Below the pieces are notes generated by a model. That model was not told the origin of the DNA. It worked only from the letters and a program-made list of their open reading frames with translations, and did no database searches. From Henricia sp. BOLD:AAB3569 (lineage: Eukaryota > Echinodermata > Asteroidea > Spinulosida > Echinasteridae): 64,000 nt of DNA. This document shows positions 23,899 through 36,455 of the stretch, piece after piece. The stretch covers positions 58,462 to 122,461 of the forward strand of contig JBBELK010001090.1 in assembly GCA_037783545.1 (NCBI GenBank). The letters run 5' to 3'. The translations under genes were made by a program, and so were the position numbers. Every line of letters begins with the position of its first letter. Positions within the stretch are counted from its first letter, which is position 1.

Positions 23899-25263
23899 TC
23901 AACGGCCGTACAAATGTACACCAGCGCCGCGCAGGGTGTACCAACAGCCACGGTTAGGGGAATAACCACGTAGCCGAGCTCCGCTTTCCCTAAACTCTGA
24001 AATTTCTCCGTCATTTCCCAGCGAAAATCTGTCAATTTTGCATGACAAGTGCGGAGTATATACAGTTTGGAGCATGCAAAATTTGAAGTTGGTTGGAAAA
24101 ATCCTTAATTTCCAAATTTGCCGGCATTTGGGACACACTTTGACCTAATTCCCGTCACAATCTGGAGTGAGTCAACGGCCGTACAAATGTACACCAGCGC
24201 CGCGCAGGGTGTACCAACAGCCACGGTTAGGGGAATAACCACGTAGCCAAGCTCCGCTTTCCCTAAACTCTGAAATTTCTCCGTCATTTCCCAGCGAAAA
24301 TCTGTCAATTTTGCATGACAAGTGCGGAGTATATACAGTTTGGAGCATGCAAAATTTGAAGTTGGTTGGACAAATCCTTAATTTCCAAATTTGCCGGCAT
24401 TTGGGACACACTTTGACCTAATTCCCGTCACAATCTGGGGTGAGTCAACGGCCGTACAAATGTACACCAGCGCCGCGCAGGGTGTACCAACAGCCACGGT
24501 TAGGGGAATAACCACGTAGCCGAGCTCCGCTTTCCCTAAACTCTGAAATTTCTCCGTCATTTCCCAGCGAAAATCTGTCAATTTTGCATGACAAGTGCGG
24601 AATATATACAGTTTGGAGCATGCAAAATTTGAAGTTGGTTGGAAAATTCCTTGATTTCCAAATTTGCCGGCATTTGGGACACACTTTGACCTAATTCCCG
24701 TCACAATCTGGGGTGAGTCAACGGCCGTACAAATGTACACCAGCGCCGCGCAGGGTGTACTAACAGCCACGGTTAGGGGAATAACCACGTAGCCGAGCTC
24801 CGCTTTCCCTAAACTCTGAAATTTCTCCGTCATTTCCCAGCGAAAATCTGTCAATTTTGCATGACAAGTGCGGAATATAAACAGTTTGGAGCATGCAAAA
24901 TTTGAAGTTGGTTGGACAAATCCTTAATTTCCAAATTTGCCGGCATTTGGGACACACTTTGACCTAATTCCCGTCACAATCTGGGGTGAGTCAACGGCCG
25001 TACAAATGTACACCAGCGCCGCGCAGGGTGTACCAACAGCCACGGTTAGGGGAATAACCACGTAGCCGAGCTCCGCTTTCCCTAAACTCTGAAATTTCTC
25101 CGTCATTTCCCAGCGAAAATCTGTCAATTTTGCATGAAAAGTGCGGAATATATACAGTTTGGAGCATGCAAAATTTGAAGTTGGTTGGAAAATTCCTTGA
25201 TTTCCAAATTTGCCGGCATTTGGGACACACTTTGACCTAATTCCCGTCACAATCTGGGGTGAG
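23626..25263 (+). repeat. Six-unit duplicated block, copy 1 (second copy at 28813)
   Basis: The units are GCATGAAAAG, class 2 with TGGAGTGAG, GGAGTAT with class 3, class 1, GTACTAAC with ATATAAACAG and class 3, and GCATGAAAAG. They recur 19 units downstream. Private changes include GTAGCCAAGCTCC in unit 24172. The GTACTAAC change makes a stop in the short minus-strand frame, which is why that frame is shorter here. Confidence 0.8.
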
Positions 25264-25536
25264 TCAACGGCCGTACAAATGTACACCAGCGCCGCGCAGG
25301 GTGTACCAACAGCCACGGTTAGGGGAATAACCACGTAGCCGAGCTCCGCTTTCCCTAAACTCTGAAATTTCTCCGTCATTTCCCAGCGAAAATCTGTCAA
25401 TTTTGCATGACAAGTGCGGAATATATACAGTTTGGAGCATGCAAAATTTGAAGTTGGTTGGACAAATCCTTAATTTCCAAATTTGCCGGCATTTGGGACA
25501 CACTTTGACCTAATTCCCGTCACAATCTGGGGTGAG

Positions 25537-27447
25537 TCAACGGCCGTACAAATGTACACCAGCGCCGCGCAGGGTGTACCAACAGCCACGGTTAGGGGAA
25601 TAACCACGTAGCCGAGCTCCGCTTTCCCTAAACTCTGAAATTTCTCCGTCATTTCCCAGCGAAAATCTGTCAATTTTGCATGACAAGTGCGGAGTATATA
25701 CAGTTTGGAGCATGCAAAATTTGAAGTTGGTTGGACAAATCCTTAGTTTCCAAATTTGCCGGCATTTGGGACACACTTTGACCTAATTCCCGTCACAATC
25801 TGGGGTGAGTCAACGGCCGTACAAATGTACACCAGCGCCGCGCAGGGTGTACCAACAGCCACGGTTAGGGGAATAACCACGTAGCCGAGCTCCGCTTTCC
25901 CTAAACTCTGAAATTTCTCCGTCATTTCCCAGCGAAAATCTGTCAATTTTGCATGACAAGTGCGGAATATATACAGTTTGGAGCATGCAAAATTTGAAGT
26001 TGGTTGGAAAATTCCTTGATTTCCAAATTTGCCGGCATTTGAGACACACTTTGACCTAATTCCCGTCACAATCTGGGGTGAGTCAACGGCCGTACAAATG
26101 TACACCAGCGCCGCGCAGGGTGTACCAACAGCCACGGTTAGGGGAATAACCACGTAGCCGAGCTCCGCTTTCCCTAAACTCTGAAATTTCTCCGTCATTT
26201 CCCAGCGAAAATCTGTCAATTTTGCATGACAAGTGCGGAATATATACAGTTTGGAGCATGCAAAATTTGAAGTTGGTTGGAAAATTCCTTGATTTCCAAA
26301 TTTGCCGGCATTTGAGACACACTTTGACCTAATTCCCGTCACAATCTGGGGTGAGTCAACGGCCGTACAAATGTACACCAGCGCCGCGCAGGGTGTACCA
26401 AAAGCCACGGTTAGGGGAATAACCACGTAGCCGAGCTCCGCTTTCCCTAAACTCTGAAATTTCTCCGTAATTTCCCAGCGAAAATCTGTCAATTTTGCAT
26501 GACAAGTGCGGAATATATACAGTTTGGATCATGCAAAATTTGAAGTTGGTTGGAAAATTCCTTGATTTCCAAATTTGCCGGCATTTGGGACACACTTTGA
26601 CCTAATTCCCGTCACAATCTGGGGCGAGTCAACGGCCGTACAAATGTACACCAGCGCCGCGCAGGGTGTACCAACAGCCACGGTTAGGGGAATAACCACG
26701 TAGCCGAGCTCCGCTTTCCCTAAACTCTGAAATTTCTCCGTCATTTCCCAGCGAAAATCTGTCAATTTTGCATGACAAGTGCGGAATATATACAGTTTGG
26801 AGCATGCAAAATTTGAAGTTGGTTGGAAAAATCCTTAATTTCCAAATTTGCCGGCATTTGGGACACACTTTGACCTAATTCCCGTCACAATCTGGGGTGA
26901 GTCAACGGCCGTACAAATGTACACCAGCGCCGCGCAGGGTGTACCAACAGCCACGGTTAGGGGAATAACCACGTAGCCGAGCTCCGCTTTCCCTAAACTC
27001 TGAAATTTCTCCGTCATTTCCCAGCGAAAATCTGTCAATTTTGCATGACAAGTGCGGAATATAAACAGTTTGGAGCATGCAAAATTTGAAGTTGGTTGGA
27101 CAAATCCTTAATTTCCAAATTTGCCGGCATTTGGGACACACTTTGACCTAATTCCCGTCACAATCTGGGGTGAGTCAACGGCCGTACAAATGTACACCAG
27201 CGCCGCGCAGGGTGTACCAACAGCCACGGTTAGGGGAATAACCACGTAGCCGAGCTCCGCTTTCCCTAAACTCTGAAATTTCTCCGTCATTTCCCAGCGA
27301 AAATCTGTCAATTTTGCATGAAAAGTGCGGAATATATACAGTTTGGAGCATGCAAAATTTGAAGTTGGTTGGAAAATTCCTTGATTTCCAAATTTGCCGG
27401 CATTTGGGACACACTTTGACCTAATTCCCGTCACAATCTGGGGTGAG
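25537..27447 (+). repeat. Seven-unit duplicated block, copy 2
   Basis: Units 25537, 25810, 26083, 26356, 26629, 26902 and 27175 match 21988-23898 one for one, including the rare CCAAAAGCC of 26356. Past 27447 the match weakens: unit 27448 shares class 2 and TGGAGTGAG with 23899 but has new changes GTCAATTCCC and TTTTACATG. Confidence 0.9.
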
Positions 27448-27720
27448 TCAACGGCCGTACAAATGTACACCAGCGCCGCGCAGGGTGTACCAACAGCCAC
27501 GGTTAGGGGAATAACCACGTAGCCGAGCTCCGCTTTCCCTAAACTCTGAAATTTCTCCGTCAATTCCCAGCGAAAATCTGTCAATTTTACATGACAAGTG
27601 CGGAATATATACAGTTTGGAGCATGCAAAATTTGAAGTTGGTTGGAAAAATCCTTAATTTCCAAATTTGCCGGCATTTGGGACACACTTTGACCTAATTC
27701 CCGTCACAATCTGGAGTGAG
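26356..27720 (+). repeat. Five-unit block, copy 1 (second copy at 27994)
   Basis: Units 26356, 26629, 26902, 27175 and 27448 (GGATC with CGAG, class 2, ATATAAACAG, GCATGAAAAG, GTCAATTCCC) recur six units later. Only the right half of unit 26356 matches its partner 27994, because that partner is a chimera. Confidence 0.85.
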
Positions 27721-27993
27721 TCAACGGCCGTACAAATGTACACCAGCGCCGCGCAGGGTGTACCAACAGCCACGGTTAGGGGAATAACCACGTAGCCGAG
27801 CTCCGCTTTCCCTAAACTCTGAAATTTCTCCGTCATTTCCCAGCGAAAATCTGTCAATTTTGCATGAAAAGTGCGGAATATATACAGTTTGGAGCATGCA
27901 AAATTTGAAGTTGGTTGGAAAATTCCTTGATTTCCAAATTTGCCGGCATTTGGGACACACTTTGACCTAATTCCCGTCACAATCTGGGGTGAG

Positions 27994-29358
27994 TCAACGG
28001 CCGTACAAATGTACACCAGCGCCGCGCAGGGTGTACCAACAGCCACGGTTAGGGGAATAACCACGTAGCCGAGCTCCGCTTTCCCTAAACTCTGAAATTT
28101 CTCCGTCAATTCCCAGCGAAAATCTGTCAATTTTACATGACAAGTGCGGAATATATACAGTTTGGATCATGCAAAATTTGAAGTTGGTTGGAAAATTCCT
28201 TGATTTCCAAATTTGCCGGCATTTGGGACACACTTTGACCTAATTCCCGTCACAATCTGGGGCGAGTCAACGGCCGTACAAATGTACACCAGCGCCGCGC
28301 AGGGTGTACCAACAGCCACGGTTAGGGGAATAACCACGTAGCCGAGCTCCGCTTTCCCTAAACTCTGAAATTTCTCCGTCATTTCCCAGCGAAAATCTGT
28401 CAATTTTGCATGACAAGTGCGGAATATATACAGTTTGGAGCATGCAAAATTTGAAGTTGGTTGGAAAAATCCTTAATTTCCAAATTTGCCGGCATTTGGG
28501 ACACACTTTGACCTAATTCCCGTCACAATCTGGGGTGAGTCAACGGCCGTACAAATGTACACCAGCGCCGCGCAGGGTGTACCAACAGCCACGGTTAGGG
28601 GAATAACCACGTAGCCGAGCTCCGCTTTCCCTAAACTCTGAAATTTCTCCGTCATTTCCCAGCGAAAATCTGTCAATTTTGCATGACAAGTGCGGAATAT
28701 AAACAGTTTGGAGCATGCAAAATTTGAAGTTGGTTGGACAAATCCTTAATTTCCAAATTTGCCGGCATTTGGGACACACTTTGACCTAATTCCCGTCACA
28801 ATCTGGGGTGAGTCAACGGCCGTACAAATGTACACCAGCGCCGCGCAGGGTGTACCAACAGCCACGGTTAGGGGAATAACCACGTAGCCGAGCTCCGCTT
28901 TCCCTAAACTCTGAAATTTCTCCGTCATTTCCCAGCGAAAATCTGTCAATTTTGCATGAAAAGTGCGGAATATATACAGTTTGGAGCATGCAAAATTTGA
29001 AGTTGGTTGGAAAATTCCTTGATTTCCAAATTTGCCGGCATTTGGGACACACTTTGACCTAATTCCCGTCACAATCTGGGGTGAGTCAACGGCCGTACAA
29101 ATGTACACCAGCGCCGCGCAGGGTGTACCAACAGCCACGGTTAGGGGAATAACCACGTAGCCGAGCTCCGCTTTCCCTAAACTCTGAAATTTCTCCGTCA
29201 ATTCCCAGCGAAAATCTGTCAATTTTACATGACAAGTGCGGAATATATACAGTTTGGAGCATGCAAAATTTGAAGTTGGTTGGAAAAATCCTTAATTTCC
29301 AAATTTGCCGGCATTTGGGACACACTTTGACCTAATTCCCGTCACAATCTGGAGTGAG
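27994..29358 (+). repeat. Five-unit block, copy 2, opened by a chimeric unit
   Basis: The left half of unit 27994 carries GTCAATTCCC and TTTTACATG, as in 27448. Its right half carries GGATCATGC, class 1 and GGGGCGAG, as in 26356. The next four units then follow the order of 26629-27720. The switch must lie between 28135 and 28167, and it marks an unequal exchange that added six units. Confidence 0.85.
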
Positions 29359-30449
29359 TCAACGGCCGTACAAATGTACACCAGCGCCGCGCAGGGTGTA
29401 CCAACAGCCACGGTTAGGGGAATAACCACGTAGCCGAGCTCCGCTTTCCCTAAACTCTGAAATTTCTCCGTCATTTCCCAGCGAAAATCTGTCAATTTTG
29501 CATGACAAGTGCGGAGTATATACAGTTTGGAGCATGCAAAATTTGAAGTTGGTTGGACAAATCCTTAATTTCCAAATTTGCCGGCATTTGGGACACACTT
29601 TGACCTAATTCCCGTCACAATCTGGGGTGAGTCAACGGCCGTACAAATGTACACCAGCGCCGCGCAGGGTGTACCAACAGCCACGGTTAGGGGAATAACC
29701 ACGTAGCCGAGCTCCGCTTTCCCTAAACTCTGAAATTTCTCCGTCATTTCCCAGCGAAAATCTGTCAATTTTGCATGACAAGTGCGGAATATATACAGTT
29801 TGGAGCATGCAAAATTTGAAGTTGGTTGGAAAATTCCTTGATTTCCAAATTTGCCGGCATTTGGGACACACTTTGACCTAATTCCCGTCACAATCTGGGG
29901 TGAGTCAACGGCCGTACAAATGTACACCAGCGCCGCGCAGGGTGTACTAACAGCCACGGTTAGGGAATAACCACGTAGCCGAGCTCCGCTTTCCCTAAAC
30001 TCTGAAATTTCTCCGTCATTTCCCAGCGAAAATCTGTCAATTTTGCATGACAAGTGCGGAATATAAACAGTTTGGAGCATGCAAAATTTGAAGTTGGTTG
30101 GACAAATCCTTAATTTCCAAATTTGCCGGCATTTGGGACACACTTTGACCTAATTCCCGTCACAATCTGGGGTGAGTCAACGGCCGTACAAATGTACACC
30201 AGCGCCGCGCAGGGTGTACCAACAGCCACGGTTAGGGGAATAACCACGTAGCCGAGCTCCGCTTTCCCTAAACTCTGAAATTTCTCCGTCATTTCCCAGC
30301 GAAAATCTGTCAATTTTGCATGAAAAGTGCGGAATATATACAGTTTGGAGCATGCAAAATTTGAAGTTGGTTGGAAAATTCCTTGATTTCCAAATTTGCC
30401 GGCATTTGGGACACACTTTGACCTAATTCCCGTCACAATCTGGGGTGAG
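28813..30449 (+). repeat. Six-unit duplicated block, copy 2
   Basis: Units 28813, 29086, 29359, 29632, 29905 and 30177 follow the order of 23626-25263. Unit 29905 has lost one G (GGTTAGGGAATAACC), the first length change since 12.1 kb, so the copy is 1637 bases long. Unit 29086 carries GTCAATTCCC and TTTTACATG, which are absent from 23899 but present in 27448. Confidence 0.8.
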
Positions 30450-32633
30450 TCAACGGCCGTACAAATGTACACCAGCGCCGCGCAGGGTGTACCAACAGCC
30501 ACGGTTAGGGGAATAACCACGTAGCCGAGCTCCGCTTTCCCTAAACTCTGAAATTTCTCCGTCAATTCCCAGCGAAAATCTGTCAATTTTACATGACAAG
30601 TGCGGAATATATACAGTTTGGAGCATGCAAAATTTGAAGTTGGTTGGAAAAATCCTTAATTTCCAAATTTGCCGGCATTTGGGACACACTTTGACCTAAT
30701 TCCCGTCACAATCTGGAGTGAGTCAACGGCCGTACAAATGTACACCAGCGCCGCGCAGGGTGTACCAACAGCCACGGTTAGGGGAATAACCACGTAGCCG
30801 AGCTCCGCTTTCCCTAAACTCTGAAATTTCTCCGTCATTTCCCAGCGAAAATCTGTCAATTTTGCATGACAAGTGCGGAGTATATACAGTTTGGAGCATG
30901 CAAAATTTGAAGTTGGTTGGACAAATCCTTAATTTCCAAATTTGCCGGCATTTGGGACACACTTTGACCTAATTCCCGTCACAATCTGGGGTGAGTCAAC
31001 GGCCGTACAAATGTACACCAGCGCCGCGCAGGGTGTACCAACAGCCACGGTTAGGGGAATAACCACGTAGCCGAGCTCCGCTTTCCCTAAACTCTGAAAT
31101 TTCTCCGTAATTTCCCAGCGAAAATCTGTCAATTTTGCATGACAAGTGCGGAATATATACAGTTTGGAGCATGCAAAATTTGAAGTTGGTTGGAAAATTC
31201 CTTGATTTCCAAATTTGCCGGCATTTGGGACACACTTTGACCTAATTCCCGTCACAATCTGGGGTGAGTCAACGGCCGTACAAATGTACACCAGCGCCGC
31301 GCAGGGTGTACTAACAGCCACGGTTAGGGGGATAACCACGTAGCCGAGCTCCGCTTTCCCTAAACTCTGAAATTTCTCCGTCATTTCCCAGCGAAAATCT
31401 GTCAATTTTGCATGACAAGTGCGGAATATATACAGTTTGGAGCATGCAAAATTTGAAGTTGGTTGGAAAATCCTTAATTTCCAAATTTGCCGGCATTTGG
31501 GACACACGTTGACCTAATTCCCGTCACAATCTGGGGTGAGTCAACGGCCCGTACAAATGTACACCAGCGCCGCGCAGGGTGTACCAACAGCCACGGTTAG
31601 GGGAATAACCACGTAGCCGAGCTCTGCTTTCCCTAAACTCTGAAATTTCTCCGTCATTTCCCAGCGAAATTCTGTCAATTTTGCATGACAAGTGCGGAAT
31701 ATATACAGTTTGGAGCATGCAAAATTTGAAGTTGGTTGAAAAATTCCTTGATTTCCAATTTGCCGGCATTTGGGACACACTTTGACCTAATTCCCGTCAC
31801 AATCTGGGGGTGAGTCAACGGCCGTACAAATGTACACCAGCGCCGCGCAGGGTGTACCAACAGCCACGGTTAGGGGAATAACCACGTAGCCGAGCTCTGC
31901 TTTCCCTAAACTCTGAAATTTCTCCGTCATTTCCCAGCGAAAATCTGTCAATTTTGCATGACAAGTGCGGAATATATACAGTTTGGAGCATGCAAAATTT
32001 GAAGTTGGTTGGAAAATTCCTTGATTTCCAAATTTGCCGGCATTTGGGACACACTTTGACCTAATTCCCGTCACAATCTGGGGTGAGTCAACGGCCGTAC
32101 AAATGTACACCAGCGCCGCGCAGGGTGTACCAACAGCCACGGTTAGGGGAATAACCACGTAGCCGAGCTCCGCTTTCCCTAAACTCTGAAATTTCTCCGT
32201 AATTTCCCATCGAAAATCTGTCAATTTTGCATGACAAGTGCGGAATATATACAGTTTGGAGCATGCAAAATTTGAAGTTGGTTGGAAAATTCCTTGATTT
32301 CCAAATTTGCCGGCATTTGGGACACACTTTGACCTAATTCCCGTCACAATCTGGGGTGAGTCAACGGCCGTACAAATGTACACCAGCGCCGCGCAGGGTG
32401 TACTAACAGCCACGGTTAGGGGAATAACCACGTAGCCGAGCTCCGCTTTCCCTAAACTCTGAAATTTCTCCGTCATTTCCCAGCGAAAATCTGTCAATTT
32501 TGCATGACAAGTGCGGAATATATACAGTTTGGAGCATGCAAAATTTGAAGTTGGTTGGAAAAATCCTTAATTTCCAAATTTGCCGGCATTTGGGACACAC
32601 TTTGACCTAATTCCCGTCACAATCTGGGGTGAG
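30177..32633 (+). repeat. Nine-unit higher-order repeat, copy 1 (2457 bp)
   Basis: The units are GCATGAAAAG; GTCAATTCCC with TTTTACATG and TGGAGTGAG; GGAGTAT with class 3; GTAATTT; GTACTAAC with class 2 and CACGTTGACC; GAGCTCTGC; GAGCTCTGC; GTAATTT; GTACTAAC with class 2. All nine recur in 32634-35090. This copy has more private damage, especially in units 31269 and 31541, but its net length is unchanged because the small length changes cancel. Confidence 0.92.
31541..31814 (+). repeat. Damaged unit with three single-base length changes
   Basis: In a core where length changes are rare, this unit has an extra C (CGGCCCGTAC), a missing A (TTCCAATTTGCC) and an extra G (TGGGGGTGAG), plus the substitutions GCGAAATTCTG and GGTTGAAAAATTCC. 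Its counterpart at 33999 has none of these. The preceding unit 31269 also lacks one A and has GGGGGATAACC. Local assembly error and local lack of homogenisation are both possible explanations. Confidence 0.8.
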
Positions 32634-35090
32634 TCAACGGCCGTACAAATGTACACCAGCGCCGCGCAGGGTGTACCAACAGCCACGGTTAGGGGAATAA
32701 CCACGTAGCCGAGCTCCGCTTTCCCTAAACTCTGAAATTTCTCCGTCATTTCCCAGCGAAAATCTGTCAATTTTGCATGAAAAGTGCGGAATATATACAG
32801 TTTGGAGCATGCAAAATTTGAAGTTGGTTGGAAAATTCCTTGATTTCCAAATTTGCCGGCATTTGGGACACACTTTGACCTAATTCCCGTCACAATCTGG
32901 GGTGAGTCAACGGCCGTACAAATGTACACCAGCGCCGCGCAGGGTGTACCAACAGCCACGGTTAGGGGAATAACCACGTAGCCGAGCTCCGCTTTCCCTA
33001 AACTCTGAAATTTCTCCGTCAATTCCCAGCGAAAATCTGTCAATTTTACATGACAAGTGCGGAATATATACAGTTTGGAGCATGCAAAATTTGAAGTTGG
33101 TTGGAAAAATCCTTAATTTCCAAATTTGCCGGCATTTGGGACACACTTTGACCTAATTCCCGTCACAATCTGGAGTGAGTCAACGGCCGTACAAATGTAC
33201 ACCAGCGCCGCGCAGGGTGTACCAACAGCCACGGTTAGGGGAATAACCACGTAGCCGAGCTCCGCTTTCCCTAAACTCTGAAATTTCTCCGTCATTTCCC
33301 AGCGAAAATCTGTCAATCTTGCATGACAAGTGCGGAGTATATACAGTTTGGAGCATGCAAAATTTGAAGTTGGTTGGACAAATCCTTAATTTCCAAATTT
33401 GCCGGCATTTGGGACACACTTTGACCTAATTCCCGTCACAATCTGGGGTGAGTCAACGGCCGTACAAATGTACACCAGCGCCGCGCAGGGTGTACCAACA
33501 GCCACGGTTAGGGGAATAACCACGTAGCCGAGCTCCGCTTTCCCTAAACTCTGAAATTTCTCCGTAATTTCCCAGCGAAAATCTGTCAATTTTGCATGAC
33601 AAGTGCGGAATATATACAGTTTGGAGCATGCAAAATTTGAAGTTGGTTGGAAAATTCCTTGATTTCCAAATTTGCCGGCATTTGGGACACACTTTGACCT
33701 AATTCCCGTCACAATCTGGGGTGAGTCAACGGCCGTACAAATGTACACCAGCGCCGCGCAGGGTGTACTAACAGCCACGGTTAGGGGAATAACCACGTAG
33801 CCGAGCTCCGCTTTCCCTAAACTCTGAAATTTCTCCGTCATTTCCCAGCGAAAATCTGTCAATTTTGCATGACAAGTGCGGAATATATACAGTTTGGAGC
33901 ATGCAAAATTTGAAGTTGGTTGGAAAAATCCTTAATTTCCAAATTTGCCGGCATTTGGGACACACGTTGACCTAATTCCCGTCACAATCTGGGGTGAGTC
34001 AACGGCCGTACAAATGTACACCAGCGCCGCGCAGGGTGTACCAACAGCCACGGTTAGGGGAATAACCACGTAGCCGAGCTCTGCTTTCCCTAAACTCTGA
34101 AATTTCTCCGTCATTTCCCAGCGAAAATCTGTCAATTTTGCATGACAAGTGCGGAATATATACAGTTTGGAGCATGCAAAATTTGAAGTTGGTTGGAAAA
34201 TTCCTTGATTTCCAAATTTGCCGGCATTTGGGACACACTTTGACCTAATTCCCGTCACAATCTGGGGTGAGTCAACGGCCGTACAAATGTACACCAGCGC
34301 CGCGCAGGGTGTACCAACAGCCACGGTTAGGGGAATAACCACGTAGCCGAGCTCTGCTTTCCCTAAACTCTGAAATTTCTCCGTCATTTCCCAGCGAAAA
34401 TCTGTCAATTTTGCATGACAAGTGCGGAATATATACAGTTTGGAGCATGCAAAATTTGAAGTTGGTTGGAAAATTCCTTGATTTCCAAATTTGCCGGCAT
34501 TTGGGACACACTTTGACCTAATTCCCGTCACAATCTGGGGTGAGTCAACGGCCGTACAAATGTACACCAGCGCCGCGCAGGGTGTACCAACAGCCACGGT
34601 TAGGGGAATAACCACGTAGCCGAGCTCCGCTTTCCCTAAACTCTGAAATTTCTCCGTAATTTCCCAGCGAAAATCTGTCAATTTTGCATGACAAGTGCGG
34701 AATATATACAGTTTGGAGCATGCAAAATTTGAAGTTGGTTGGAAAATTCCTTGATTTCCAAATTTGCCGGCATTTGGGACACACTTTGACCTAATTCCCG
34801 TCACAATCTGGGGTGAGTCAACGGCCGTACAAATGTACACCAGCGCCGCGCAGGGTGTACTAACAGCCACGGTTAGGGGAATAACCACGTAGCCGAGCTC
34901 CGCTTTCCCTAAACTCTGAAATTTCTCCGTCATTTCCCAGCGAAAATCTGTCAATTTTGCATGACAAGTGCGGAATATATACAGTTTGGAGCATGCAAAA
35001 TTTGAAGTTGGTTGGAAAAATCCTTAATTTCCAAATTTGCCGGCATTTGGGACACACGTTGACCTAATTCCCGTCACAATCTGGGGTGAG
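32634..35090 (+). repeat. Nine-unit higher-order repeat, copy 2 (2457 bp)
   Basis: All nine units match 30177-32633 in order. A smaller period is visible inside: GTAATTT, GTACTAAC and GAGCTCTGC follow each other at 33453-34271 and again at 34545-35363, so a 4-unit step generated part of the 9-unit repeat. A private change is TCAATCTTGC in unit 33180. Confidence 0.92.
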
Positions 35091-35363
35091 TCAACGGCCG
35101 TACAAATGTACACCAGCGCCGCGCAGGGTGTACCAACAGCCACGGTTAGGGGAATAACCACGTAGCCGAGCTCTGCTTTCCCTAAACTCTGAAATTTCTC
35201 CGTCATTTCCCAGCGAAAATCTGTCAATTTTGCATGACAAGTGCGGAATATATACAGTTTGGAGCATGCAAAATTTGAAGTTGGTTGGAAAATTCCTTGA
35301 TTTCCAAATTTGCCGGCATTTGGGACACACTTTGACCTAATTCCCGTCACAATCTGGGGTGAG

Positions 35364-36455
35364 TCAACGGCCGTACAAATGTACACCAGCGCCGCGCAGG
35401 GTGTACCAACAGCCACGGTTAGGGGAATAACCACGTAGCCGAGCTCCGCTTTCCCTAAACTCTGAAATTTCTCCGTCATTTCCCAGCGAAAATCTGTCAA
35501 TTTTGCATGACAAGTGCGGAATATATACAGTTTGGAGCATGCAAAATTTGAAGTTGGTTGGAAAAATCCTTAATTTCCACATTTGCCGGCATTTGGGACA
35601 CACTTTGACCTAATTCCCGTCACAATCTGGGGTGAGTCAACGGCCGTACAAATGTACACCAGCGCCGCGCAGGGTGTACCAACAGCCACGGTTAGGGGAA
35701 TAACCACGTAGCCGAGCTCCGCTTTCCCTAAACTCTGAAATTTCTCCGTCATTTCCCAGCGAAAATCTGTCAATTTTGCATGACAAGTGCGGAATATATA
35801 CAGTTTGGAGCATGCAAAATTTGAAGTTGGTTGGAAAATTCCTTGATTTCCAAATTTGCCGGCATTTGGGACACACTTTGACCTAATTCCCGTCACAATC
35901 TGGGGCGAGTCAACGGCCGTACAAATGTACACCAGCGCCGCGCAGGGTGTACCAACAGCCACGGTTAGGGGAATAACCACGTAGCCGAGCTCCGCTTTCC
36001 CTAAACTCTGAAATTTCTCCGTCATTTCCCAGCGAAAATCTGTCAATTTTGCATGACAAGTGCGGAATATATACAGTTTGGAGCATGCAAAATTTGAAGT
36101 TGGTTGGAAAAATCCTTAATTTCCAAATTTGCCGGCATTTGGGACACACTTTGACCTAATTCCCGTCACAATCTGGGGTGAGTCAACGGCCGTACAAATG
36201 TACACCAGCGCCGCGCAGGGTGTACCAACAGCCACGGTTAGGGGAATAACCACGTAGCCGAGCTCCGCTTTCCCTAAACTCTGAAATTTCTCCGTCATTT
36301 CCCAGCGAAAATCTGTCAATTTTGCATGACAAGTGCGGAATATAAACAGTTTGGAGCATGCAAAATTTGAAGTTGGTTGGACAAATCCTTAATTTCCAAA
36401 TTTGCCGGCATTTGGGACACACTTTGACCTAATTCCCGTCACAATCTGGGGTGAG
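35364..36455 (+). repeat. Four-unit higher-order repeat, copy 1
   Basis: The units are class 2 with TTTCCACATTTG (35364), class 1 with GGGGCGAG (35637), class 2 (35910), and ATATAAACAG with class 3 (36183). The set recurs at 36456-37547, and its last three units recur again at 38640-39458. The preceding unit 35091 (GAGCTCTGC) pairs with 37821, ten units later. Confidence 0.85.
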
